Shown here: piece by piece, positions 1 to 6,671 of the stretch
Layout: each line of letters starts with the position of its first letter
Numbering within the stretch: position 1 is the stretch's first letter
Assembly: GCF_000712295.1 (NCBI RefSeq)
Contig: NZ_JMKI01000002.1
Coordinates: 15-64,014 of the forward strand
Source of the DNA: Synergistes jonesii
GTDB taxonomy: Bacteria > Synergistota > Synergistia > Synergistales > Synergistaceae
Direction of reading: 5' to 3'
DNA length: 64,000 bases
Program-made: the position numbers and the translations under genes
Notes under the pieces: model-generated
Database searches by the model: none
Told to the model about the DNA's origin: nothing
What the model saw: the letters and a program-made list of their open reading frames with translations, nothing else

Positions 1-291
1 CCGCATCCTGGCGGCCTCCAGGGCCGCAATGTCGGCGCTGACGGTATCGACTATCCTGTCCTGTGAAGATACATACCTCCTGAGAGCTCCTATCTCCGCC
101 GCCTGAGACTCCAGCATCTCCACAGTGTCGCGCCCGTCGGCGAGCGGAACGACATACGCCTCATCTGTCAGCAGATATCCCTTCGGCCGCAGTTCTATCT
201 TCCCTGTATCGCCCCAGCAGGTCGTTCCAGCGGACAGCGACGTCAGAATCATCAAGCCGGCCGACATCGCGCCTAATAACATTTTTCGCAC
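1..291 (-). CDS. Exported lysis protein, o-spanin-like (partial)
   Basis: This open frame starts at GTG 291 and leaves the window at the left edge after 97 codons. A strong GGAGG sits 9 bases upstream of the GTG, which favours it over the in-frame ATG at 282. The N-terminus is a signal-peptide-like hydrophobic stretch of about 20 residues ending at a cysteine (LSAGTTC), which could be lipidated although the lipobox is not canonical. The following segment (KIELRPKGY, VVPL) resembles Rz1-type outer-membrane spanins, and a helical stretch follows. It overlaps the preceding Rz-like gene out of frame, as Rz/Rz1 pairs do. The role in disrupting the outer membrane at lysis is inferred from context. 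Confidence 0.55.
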   Translation of the reverse strand, partial: MRKMLLGAMSAGLMILTSLSAGTTCWGDTGKIELRPKGYLLTDEAYVVPLADGRDTVEMLESQAAEIGALRRYVSSQDRIVDTVSADIAALEAARMR

Positions 292-529
292 TTTCAACCA
301 CCTCCGGCAATCTATTTCTCTCACTTTGGGCCTTCTCAATAACGCTTTTCAGCCTTTCGGCGGCGTCGTCAACGGCGGCCGTCTCCACAGGCGGCCGCGT
401 CGTTCCGTCTACGCCGTAGATCCGCGCCTGCCCCCACCGCCACAGATACCACCCGGCGGCCGCCAGCAAAACCGCCGCCGCGAGCAGCGCCCACCGGCGC
501 CGGCCGTCAGAGACCGCCCTCATTTTCAT
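161..529 (-). CDS. Rz-like inner-membrane spanin
   Basis: A protein of about 122 residues with one N-terminal membrane helix (about residues 13-34, alanine and leucine rich, followed by WYLWRWGQ) and a charged helical periplasmic part. Its end (DDSDVAVRWND) is typical of phage Rz-like i-spanins. The frame opens at 574, but upstream codons lie inside the preceding gene, so ATG 529 or 523 is the likelier start; neither has a clear Shine-Dalgarno sequence. It overlaps the preceding holin-like gene by about 20 bases and the exported protein at its 3' end. With that protein it would span the envelope and complete lysis. The family call rests on topology, C-terminal signature and position. Confidence 0.6.
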   Translation of the reverse strand: MKMRAVSDGRRRWALLAAAVLLAAAGWYLWRWGQARIYGVDGTTRPPVETAAVDDAAERLKSVIEKAQSERNRLPEVVESAKNVIRRDVGRLDDSDVAVRWNDLLGRYREDRTAAEGISADR

Positions 530-764
530 CGTCCGCGCGTCTTTTAGGGCGCGCCGGCCTTCGCACGGCTTCATAGCCCGACTTGCCGGCCGCCGCCGCG
601 AAGACGACCCCGCCGAAATAAATGCCCAGCTCCTTGGCGTTCGGGGGAATATCTTTCGTAAACAGCCAAGCGGCGACGAAAACCAGCAGATTCACCGCCC
701 ACGTCAGAATCGCGATCGGCTTAGTCCACGGCAATCCGTTCAGATAAACAAAAACCCTGTTCAT
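507..764 (-). CDS. Small two-helix membrane protein, holin-like
   Basis: An 85-residue protein with two predicted membrane helices (about residues 15-36 and 46-61) and a short basic, then acidic, cytoplasmic tail. It starts 4 bases inside the end of the preceding holin gene (ATG overlapping the stop), which indicates translational coupling. Size, topology and position between the holin and the Rz-like gene suggest a second holin or a holin regulator (antiholin). There is no sequence motif that fixes this role; it could equally be another small phage membrane protein. Confidence 0.5.
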   Translation of the reverse strand: MNRVFVYLNGLPWTKPIAILTWAVNLLVFVAAWLFTKDIPPNAKELGIYFGGVVFAAAAGKSGYEAVRRPARPKRRADDENEGGL

Positions 765-1123
765 TCGACGCCCCTCTTTCCTTCGTCCTTACAGCCCTTG
801 CAGGCTTTGTCGTCCAGCCCCAGCCTCCCGTCGATCACGCGCCTTACCCACGGCCGTCCGGCCGAGACGGCGACATAGACCGCCGCCAGCCTCCCGGCCT
901 CGCCCACGCCTAACTCGCACAGCCCCAGATAGACGGCCGCCCCGAGCGTGACGTCCGAAACATGGCCGACGATGAAGCGGTTCCACATAAACTTATCCTT
1001 CAGCCAGTGCTTGCTCAGGAAATCCACCGAAGACGTGATACAGGCGGCGATCAGCCCCGGCATCACGAGCAGGAAAATAGCCTTGAGCGAATCGAACGCG
1101 TCCTTTACCTCCTGCTGGCTCAC
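761..1123 (-). CDS. Phage holin, LydA/holin-S-like
   Basis: A 120-residue protein with a hydrophobic N-terminal helix (about residues 15-35), a central hydrophobic segment (about 55-72), a third weaker one (about 78-92) and a charged, cysteine-containing tail ending in basic residues. This layout fits phage holins that open the cytoplasmic membrane to release endolysin. It sits directly downstream of two peptidoglycan-degrading enzymes and upstream of the spanin-like pair. The exact family assignment is from general resemblance, not from a diagnostic motif. Confidence 0.6.
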   Translation of the reverse strand: MSQQEVKDAFDSLKAIFLLVMPGLIAACITSSVDFLSKHWLKDKFMWNRFIVGHVSDVTLGAAVYLGLCELGVGEAGRLAAVYVAVSAGRPWVRRVIDGRLGLDDKACKGCKDEGKRGVE

Positions 1124-1129
1124 CTCACC

Positions 1130-1507
1130 TCACCGCCCCCTGTAATCCCAGCGCGCGCGCCTGCCGCGCACGTCCACGTGGATCCCCCAGTCGTACAGGC
1201 CTATGCCGCCTTTGTCGAACTCTGGGATCATAGCGGCGAACTTAGCAAATTCCTTCGGCGAAAGCTTCGGGCAGTAAATATCGGCGGCTATGCCCTCCAG
1301 ATGCCGGCTGTTCCGCACGCCGCCGACGCGCCTGTTGTGCCGGACGCATCTGACCGCCGAATTGATGATGATGGGGACGCCGATCAGATCCCTCAGCGCC
1401 TGTAAAGCCGTCACCAGCTTCATGTCGATCGGCGCCGCGTCGCAATCTTTCCTTCCGCACCTACAGCGGAACTCCTTCCGCGAGAAATCCTTCGTTAGGT
1501 CTCCCAA
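1130..1507 (-). CDS. Phage M15-family peptidoglycan peptidase
   Basis: A 125-residue single-domain enzyme of the M15A (D-Ala-D-Ala carboxypeptidase/endopeptidase) type. The zinc-site signature is visible: SRHLEGIAADI with His69 and Asp76, then GIHVDV with His110. The N-terminus has three cysteines (Cys15, Cys17, Cys22), common in the small viral members. No signal peptide is present, so it needs the holin to reach the wall. It lies between the lytic transglycosylase and the holin, so the phage appears to carry both a glycan-cleaving and a peptide-cleaving enzyme. Expected activity is cleavage of cell-wall peptide bonds next to D-amino acids. Confidence 0.85.
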   Translation of the reverse strand: MGDLTKDFSRKEFRCRCGRKDCDAAPIDMKLVTALQALRDLIGVPIIINSAVRCVRHNRRVGGVRNSRHLEGIAADIYCPKLSPKEFAKFAAMIPEFDKGGIGLYDWGIHVDVRGRRARWDYRGR

Positions 1508-1510
1508 CGC

Positions 1511-2050
1511 CTACGCCTCTTTCAAGCGCCCTTCATACAGCCGCCACAGCGCGCAGACGTTCCGCGCGTAAGCGCTCCCGCTCCCAGCGCCATTGAAGCG
1601 GCCGGCGGCGGCGCGCACGATCGCGGCGTCGATCCCCCCGCCCGCTCCGAGCGCCAGGCGCACCGCATCATTGTGGCGCGCAAGCTCCTTGCGGAGCAGC
1701 ACGCCCAAATGCGCCGCGCCGAAGCGCACATTCTGATCCGGATCAAGCAGCGCCGCGACAGGGTCCTTCCTGGCCGCAGTCCCCATATAGCCCCAGGCCA
1801 GCGGCAGCATCAGCTGCATAAGCCCGTAGCTCGTGGCCACATCCTCGAGGGACAAGCCGCATGCATGGGCTATCTCGCGGCAGCGCGCCTCATACCTTTC
1901 CATATACTCCGGCTCGTGCCGCGTTGCCTCTGGGCCCCCGCCCGACTCCTGCTCGATCACCGCCAAAATCAAAGCCGGCGGACATCCAGTCTGCCGGCCC
2001 CACTTCTCCGCAAGCTCCCGCCAGCGGAAGACCTTCATATCGGCTTCCAT
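1511..2050 (-). CDS. Phage lytic transglycosylase (SLT-like)
   Basis: About 179 residues from ATG 2050; an alternative start is ATG 2038. The longer upstream frame overlaps the preceding gene and begins with a basic stretch typical of antisense or out-of-frame reading. The catalytic region has the SLT signature IEQESGG with the likely catalytic glutamate at residue 35, followed by SYGLMQLM, the usual second SLT motif. The end (residues about 140-165) keeps the RFNGAG-like and AYARNV features of goose-type/SLT lysozymes. It cleaves the glycan strand of peptidoglycan. It is followed after 3 bases by the M15 peptidase gene, so both are probably translated from one message as the lysis enzymes. 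Confidence 0.85.
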   Translation of the reverse strand: MEADMKVFRWRELAEKWGRQTGCPPALILAVIEQESGGGPEATRHEPEYMERYEARCREIAHACGLSLEDVATSYGLMQLMLPLAWGYMGTAARKDPVAALLDPDQNVRFGAAHLGVLLRKELARHNDAVRLALGAGGGIDAAIVRAAAGRFNGAGSGSAYARNVCALWRLYEGRLKEA

Positions 2051-2060
2051 TTCGCCCTTA

Positions 2061-2279
2061 TTACCCGTCCAGCTCCGCTTCCAGCGCCCGTATCTCTTCG
2101 CGTATCGCCTCGCGCGCGGCGTGGAACGCCGCAATATCGAACGGCGGGTTGAGTCCGGCGGCCACGTACTCGTTATACTTGGCTATCTTCCAGTCGCCCG
2201 TTTCTGAGGCGTTGCTCGTGAGGCTGAGCTTCAGCCTATAAATCTCGTTTTCTATTTCGTCCCATGTTCTTTCGCTCAT
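2061..2279 (-). CDS. Small phage protein of unknown function
   Basis: A 72-residue, soluble, mainly helical and acidic protein with a charged C-terminal helix (AIREEIRALEAEL). Similar short proteins with a GDWKI-type centre are common right after tail-fibre genes in phages of gut bacteria, but their function is not known to me. A good ribosome-binding site (GGAGAAAGA) precedes the ATG. It lies between the last tail gene and the lytic transglycosylase, with 10 bases to the latter's likely start. It could be a tail-fibre chaperone or a structural accessory protein; the sequence does not decide. Confidence 0.6.
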   Translation of the reverse strand: MSERTWDEIENEIYRLKLSLTSNASETGDWKIAKYNEYVAAGLNPPFDIAAFHAAREAIREEIRALEAELDG

Positions 2280-2297
2280 AATCTTTCTCCTTTTCGG

Positions 2298-3281
2298 CTA
2301 TCCGAGTAAAATTTGTAGACACAGGTTGGAAGCGCTCTCTGCAGAGCCGTGCGCCGAGAGGCCGTAACCGGTGCAGCGGGCGAAGCGCGTCGTAGAAACG
2401 ACGTCTCTCAGCCAAGTACCGTTTACTACCTGTCTGAAATTGATAAAATTGAACAGCGGCAACCTTTGATTGGCGTCTAAAACATCCGCTCCAGAAGAAC
2501 CGAATATCTTTGTGCCGAATAGTTCTACCTCGCTCAGCAGCGTCGCTCGGACGTCATAGACATCGTAAGCGCTCGCCGCCCCCATCATGGTCGGCAGTCC
2601 TGCCGCCACTGCGTTTGTATCGACGGCGTTGCTCAGCCAGCGCCTGTCCGTCAGCAGATGAGTGCCGAGCACCGAGTCGAGCCTTGATACCCTGTCGGGT
2701 ATCGTCGTAGTCCACATTTGCGAGCCTGCATAGCCGCCTGCCGTCGTATTTGTTCCGTTCATCGGTGCCGTCCCCAAAGCGCCCTTCGGCAGCATGACGA
2801 GATGGTGTGCGGCCATCGGCGTATCGCCGTATAGATATCGCGTGTCAAATCCGGCGATCGTCCAGTTGAGGTTGTACGTGCCGTCCTCTATCTTGAAATA
2901 ATCGCCGAGAAACAGGTTTTTGAACCTGCCCGCGCCGACCTCGTGTTCGGTGAGGAAAGCCTCCATATCGTTTACCGACCTCACCGTTACGCCCAGATTC
3001 TTGCCGCGGTAAATTCCGTTGCGGTTCATGGGATAGATATAAGAGAACCTCTCAACTATGGAGGTGACGGCATTTATGCTGTCAGGTGAAACGCCGAACT
3101 TCATCAGGTTGTTGTAGACATTGACGCCGTCTCCGATGAAATACTCCGTGCTGCCCGCATAGTTGCGGTCTTTTGTGATGCACAGCACTCCCTCGGGGAC
3201 GATCGGATTGTTGGCCGTCCAGTTGGCGTGCGTGTCTCGCGTCGGCGCGGTCATAGCCGCAGTTCTTGTCGGTGTCGTCAT
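2298..3281 (-). CDS. Phage tail protein with gut-phage receptor-binding-type C-terminus
   Basis: About 327 residues from ATG 3281, chosen because AAGGAGG lies 8 bases upstream; the longer frame to 3398 only overlaps the neighbouring gene. The first ~30 residues are low-complexity (Thr, Pro, Arg, Ala). A segment near residues 30-55 (EGVLCITKDRNYAGSTEYFIGDG) resembles the short repeats at fibre shaft ends. The C-terminal ~200 residues carry the pattern GGYAGSQMW, LGTHLLTDRRWLSNAV and a final WLRDVVS, which is common in tail proteins of phages of Clostridia and other gut anaerobes. It probably forms part of the adhesion apparatus. Enzymatic activity is not evident. Confidence 0.7.
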   Translation of the reverse strand: MTTPTRTAAMTAPTRDTHANWTANNPIVPEGVLCITKDRNYAGSTEYFIGDGVNVYNNLMKFGVSPDSINAVTSIVERFSYIYPMNRNGIYRGKNLGVTVRSVNDMEAFLTEHEVGAGRFKNLFLGDYFKIEDGTYNLNWTIAGFDTRYLYGDTPMAAHHLVMLPKGALGTAPMNGTNTTAGGYAGSQMWTTTIPDRVSRLDSVLGTHLLTDRRWLSNAVDTNAVAAGLPTMMGAASAYDVYDVRATLLSEVELFGTKIFGSSGADVLDANQRLPLFNFINFRQVVNGTWLRDVVSTTRFARCTGYGLSAHGSAESASNLCLQILLG

Positions 3282-3315
3282 TACATTGTTCCTCCTTAAT
3301 GTGTTTTCTCTTGTT

Positions 3316-4686
3316 TTAATTACCGTCGGCGGCGACTTTCCGCAAGGTATCCAGAAATTTGTCGTGGTTCTGCAAAGCCGTCGCGGTGACCGCCTCATTC
3401 TGAATGGGGACTAAGATGTCAAATTCTCCTTCGGGGAGCGTTCCGGTCGAATAGCCTGAAAAGCGAAGCCAACCGTCTCTTTCCGTGTGCTTGAATATTT
3501 CACAGCGCAGATATTTGCCGCCGAGTACCGCGTCAGTCATACCTTCAAGTTGGAAGGCTATTTTGACGGTCTGATTTTTACATAGCAGCGCCCAGAAGGT
3601 CGCCAGATACGCATAAAACTCCGTCCTGTCGCTGAAGGCGATCGTCGTCACCGCGCCGCGTCTTAGAGGCAGGCGCGCCAAATAGGTCACCTGCGCCTTT
3701 TCCTGCGCCGACATATACCTATAGCTCACGACATCGTCGCCGACGTCTATTACCTTTACGCCTGCGTCGTCTACTCCCACCACCAATGCGACGTGTCCTA
3801 TTTCGTTCCACAGCATTACGTTATCGGGGTGGTTGTCGTAGGATACGATATCGCCTGTTTTTACATTGCTCCACGCAGCGTTCGGCTTGTAAGAGCAACC
3901 GCGCTCGTGACAATAATAGGTTATGTCGTTCGCCGCTATACGATGCAGATTGAAAGCCGTGCCGTTATAATAATCGGCGCGGTCGGTCCAATCATAACCC
4001 CATGAGGCGTAACTGTTCACGCTGTTGCCGGCGTATACTGAAGCGTCAAAAAAAACGCCGCTGGTGACGAGGTCGACATAGCTGGAACAGTCTATCTGAT
4101 ACTTGCCCCCGGACAGCCCCAAGGCGACGACGTTGGTCGCGTTCGACCCGACATAGTCATTACCGTAATAAAACTTATCGTTGTTAAGGTAATAACTGAG
4201 CGCGCAGGCCAAAATACTGCCCTCGGTATATTCGTCGGCTCCCTGCATTATTGCGTCGCGCGTATTTGCCATCACGATCCCGCGGCACAGCTTTCTGGCG
4301 ATCGCGCCGCTGGAAAGCAGTAGCACGTCGTCTTCGTCCCTGTAAAATGGCGGGTGGGTGTTGCTCTCGATGACGTAGACGCCGGCGTAATGGTCGCCTT
4401 TTATGCTGCGGCCCAAAAGCTGCACGGTCATACCGGCGGAAAGAGTTCTGTCTGCTTTCAGTTCCGCCGCCGTCGTGTAAACAAGCATCGTCCCCTGTTT
4501 GTTGTTCGTGCCGTCCGTGTTGAGCAGCATCCATTCGGCGTCTATCCACCGCGACGAAGAAGCGGCGACGCGGCAGATGTAGGAATTCGCGCCGTAGCGG
4601 ACGACGTCGAGTCTTGAATACACTGTGCCTGCGACAAAATCGCCGCGAGGCACGGGCGCTATTCTGCGTTTATACGCTGTAGCCAT
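3316..4686 (-). CDS. Tail protein with NlpC/P60- or CHAP-like peptidase domain
   Basis: A 456-residue protein in three parts. Residues 1-60 (GTVYSRLDVVRYGANSYIC) resemble the short carbohydrate-binding-like module often at the start of phage tail proteins. Residues about 65-135 look like a fibre or base-plate segment. Residues about 195-345 form a cysteine-peptidase domain: Cys200 in YQIDCSSYVDL and His298 in EIGHVALVVGV fit the NlpC/P60 catalytic Cys and His. Residues after 345 form a separate C-terminal region. The enzyme would open the wall locally during DNA injection. It lies between the T7-type fibre and the next tail protein; the ATG follows an AGGAGG-like site. Confidence 0.75.
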   Translation of the reverse strand: MATAYKRRIAPVPRGDFVAGTVYSRLDVVRYGANSYICRVAASSSRWIDAEWMLLNTDGTNNKQGTMLVYTTAAELKADRTLSAGMTVQLLGRSIKGDHYAGVYVIESNTHPPFYRDEDDVLLLSSGAIARKLCRGIVMANTRDAIMQGADEYTEGSILACALSYYLNNDKFYYGNDYVGSNATNVVALGLSGGKYQIDCSSYVDLVTSGVFFDASVYAGNSVNSYASWGYDWTDRADYYNGTAFNLHRIAANDITYYCHERGCSYKPNAAWSNVKTGDIVSYDNHPDNVMLWNEIGHVALVVGVDDAGVKVIDVGDDVVSYRYMSAQEKAQVTYLARLPLRRGAVTTIAFSDRTEFYAYLATFWALLCKNQTVKIAFQLEGMTDAVLGGKYLRCEIFKHTERDGWLRFSGYSTGTLPEGEFDILVPIQNEAVTATALQNHDKFLDTLRKVAADGN

Positions 4687-4712
4687 GTTTTTTCACCTCC
4701 TTTACGAAACGT

Positions 4713-5933
4713 TTATGCTTCATAGCCGACGGTGACGGTGATGCATCCGTCTTCGTCCACATTCGAAATATCCGTTATGCTCGACCTCAAAGCGTTCAGG
4801 ATGTCGGTTTTGAGCATGTACCAGCCATAGGGGAGGGCGGCGGCGCCGTCGTTGAGGCCCCCCTGCGCGTCAATACCGACGAACGACGACAGACAGCCGT
4901 CGTATACTGTGTCCGCCTCCATTTCGCTCCCGCCTCCGTCAAGGAAGGAGGTCAGATTGACGAAAACGCTCTCAAGATACGCGCCGTCCGAAACGGTTTC
5001 CACCGACAGCGCGGCGTCTTCGCCGTCCTGAATCAGCGAGACGTCGGCGATGCTGCTTCTGCCGTCGTAAAGCTGTATCATCACGTAGTCCGTGAGTTGC
5101 AGGACGCCGTCTAAAATCCTGCCGAAACCCGTCATATCCGTATAACAGCCGCCGCCGTCCGTAATAAACGCCATGGAACTCAAAGACAAGACGTCTCGGC
5201 CGTCTTTGACGGCGATGGGGTCGAACAACATTCTGTAATCCCGGAGATTCGCGGCGATTTCGTCCGCTCTGGCCGCAGCGGTTTGCGCGTAAGAAGACAA
5301 GGCCTGCGCAAACCCTCCGGCCGCCGCGATACCCCCTTCAAGCCGTGTGAGAGCCGTCTCCGCCGCCGCCGCGCTCATCTCCGCCGACGTCTTCGCCCAA
5401 AGCGCCGCGTCGGCCGAACTTACGGCCGACGAAGCCGACCGCTGCGCCGCGTCGCGCGCCGAAAGCGCCTCCCCGTGCTTCTGCGCTATCTCCTCGTAGC
5501 GCTCGTGATTCTCCACCACCTGCGCCGCCAGCTCCTCTGCGGAAAGCGAATCGTCCACCGGCGCCGTGATGGCGCGCCCCGCGACTTCCGCCAGCTGCTG
5601 GATCTGGTACTCCAAATTGTCATAGGCGCCCTCCAGCGTCTCGGCCAAAAACTCACCGTCGTTCGGCAGCTTCGTACCCTGTGTGAAAGCCACCCAGCGC
5701 CGCAGCGTCAGCGTATACCCCGCAGGCAGAGCGTCCGCCGACGCGTCTGCAGGATAGATCAGCGTCTTCCCCGACACGCGGTACCCGCCGGTCAGCCGCT
5801 CCGGCGTACCGTCCGGAGCGGTAAGAAAAACCTGCATGTCGGCGGCCGAGGGTAGATCGAAAGGAAACGACCAGGTCCTCGAAAGGCCGTTCCCGACGCA
5901 GACGATCTTATTCGTCGCGCTCTCCACGCTCAT
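4713..5933 (-). CDS. Tail fibre protein with T7-type N-terminal attachment domain
   Basis: A 406-residue protein. Residues 1-125 match the T7 gp17-like N-terminal domain that attaches fibres to the short tail: the pattern FPFDLPSAADMQVFL, GYTLTLRR and TQGTKLPNDGEF is characteristic. Residues about 135-235 form an alanine-rich coiled region (many Ala, Ser, Glu). Residues from 245 on form a distinct C-terminal domain of unknown type. This gene is the main reason for calling the phage podovirus-like. Its start ATG at 5933 is preceded by GAAAGGGGGAA. A terminator hairpin lies just upstream. Confidence 0.85.
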   Translation of the reverse strand: MSVESATNKIVCVGNGLSRTWSFPFDLPSAADMQVFLTAPDGTPERLTGGYRVSGKTLIYPADASADALPAGYTLTLRRWVAFTQGTKLPNDGEFLAETLEGAYDNLEYQIQQLAEVAGRAITAPVDDSLSAEELAAQVVENHERYEEIAQKHGEALSARDAAQRSASSAVSSADAALWAKTSAEMSAAAAETALTRLEGGIAAAGGFAQALSSYAQTAAARADEIAANLRDYRMLFDPIAVKDGRDVLSLSSMAFITDGGGCYTDMTGFGRILDGVLQLTDYVMIQLYDGRSSIADVSLIQDGEDAALSVETVSDGAYLESVFVNLTSFLDGGGSEMEADTVYDGCLSSFVGIDAQGGLNDGAAALPYGWYMLKTDILNALRSSITDISNVDEDGCITVTVGYEA

Positions 5934-5956
5934 GCGCGATTCCCCCTTTCAAGCAA

Positions 5957-5992
5957 TCAAAAAAGCGCCCTCGCGAATGCGAAAGCGCTTGA
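5957..5992 (-). terminator. Rho-independent terminator upstream of the tail fibre
   Basis: On the minus strand a stem AAGCGC/GCGCTT with a GC-rich interior is followed by a run of T (plus-strand A run at about 5957-5964). It would stop transcripts coming from the toxin-antitoxin side before the tail-fibre gene. Confidence 0.65.
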
Positions 5993-6059
5993 AACTATAT
6001 TTCGGGGGGAAGTCCGCCCCCCATACGGCCGCTCTTCTTTACCCCCTTCCCGTACTCAA

Positions 6060-6085
6060 TAAAAAAGCCGCCCTAAGGACGGCGA
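6060..6085 (-). terminator. Terminator after the toxin gene (second)
   Basis: Minus-strand stem GCCGTCC-TTA-GGGCGGC followed by six T. Together with the hairpin at 6101-6129 it forms a tandem terminator insulating the toxin-antitoxin pair from the tail genes. Confidence 0.8.
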
Positions 6086-6100
6086 TTTCGTAAAATGCTA

Positions 6101-6129
6101 TAAAAAAGAGGGGCTCAAAAGCCTCCCTT
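6101..6129 (-). terminator. Terminator after the toxin gene (first)
   Basis: Minus-strand stem GGGAGGCT/AGCCCCTC followed by six T, starting a few bases after the toxin stop codon at 6132. Confidence 0.75.
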
Positions 6130-6131
6130 CG

Positions 6132-6407
6132 TCATAACTCGAAAACATCCGCATGCGACCCTGCAGCCGCTAAAAGCAAAAGCATATCCCCCTCTTTCGC
6201 GTAAACAAGCAGCCAGTCGGGGCGTATATGCAGCTCCCGAAAACCCTTCCACTCTCCGACAAGCGCGTGGTCCCTATACCTATCAGGCAGCGGAGCGTCG
6301 GCAACGAGTAGCGCGAGGATCTCGTCGTGAAGGGCGAGATTCGCGCCGCGCCGGATCATCCGCTTCAAATCTCGCTTATACCTCGAAGAATAGACGATCT
6401 CCCTCAT
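6132..6407 (-). CDS. YafQ/RelE-family mRNA interferase toxin
   Basis: A 91-residue toxin of the YafQ subgroup of RelE-fold ribosome-dependent endoribonucleases. The family layout is clear: YSSRYKRDLKRM at the start, the LPDRYRDHALVGEWKGFRELHI core, DWLLVY, and the HADVF end that carries the catalytic His-Asp region. It overlaps the antitoxin stop by 4 bases, so the two genes are translationally coupled, and it is followed by two terminators. The toxin would cleave mRNA on the ribosome when released from the antitoxin. Length matches the family. Confidence 0.92.
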   Translation of the reverse strand: MREIVYSSRYKRDLKRMIRRGANLALHDEILALLVADAPLPDRYRDHALVGEWKGFRELHIRPDWLLVYAKEGDMLLLLAAAGSHADVFEL

Positions 6408-6670
6408 CGTTCGACGCCCATGCTCTTGTACATCTCGGCAATATCCTTGCAGCGAGTGCCGCCGCCCGACAAAAGTTCATCCATCGCCGCCTTAGTCTCG
6501 GCGTTCGGCCTGGGGGCGGAAATCTCGAACGGAATACGCCATTCGCGCACCACCTTGCGCGCAAACAGATTTATAGCAACAGAAGAATTCATCCCCGCCT
6601 CCGCGCAAAAAGCGTCGAACTCCTTCTTCACCTCGCTGTCCATACGGACGCTCAAAGTAGTTTGGCCCAT
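6404..6670 (-). CDS. RelB/DinJ-family antitoxin
   Basis: An 88-residue antitoxin from ATG 6670, chosen because TGGAGGTG lies 7 bases upstream; the longer frame to 6718 runs through the promoter. The N-terminus (TTLSVRMDSEVKKEFDAFC) is the ribbon-helix-helix DNA-binding part of DinJ-like proteins, and NSSVAINLFARKVV is the second helix. The C-terminal half wraps the toxin. It should bind the 15-base palindrome just upstream and repress the operon with the toxin. The gene sits directly at the 3' end of the phage polyvalent-protein frame. Confidence 0.92.
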   Translation of the reverse strand: MGQTTLSVRMDSEVKKEFDAFCAEAGMNSSVAINLFARKVVREWRIPFEISAPRPNAETKAAMDELLSGGGTRCKDIAEMYKSMGVER

Positions 6671-6671
6671 G

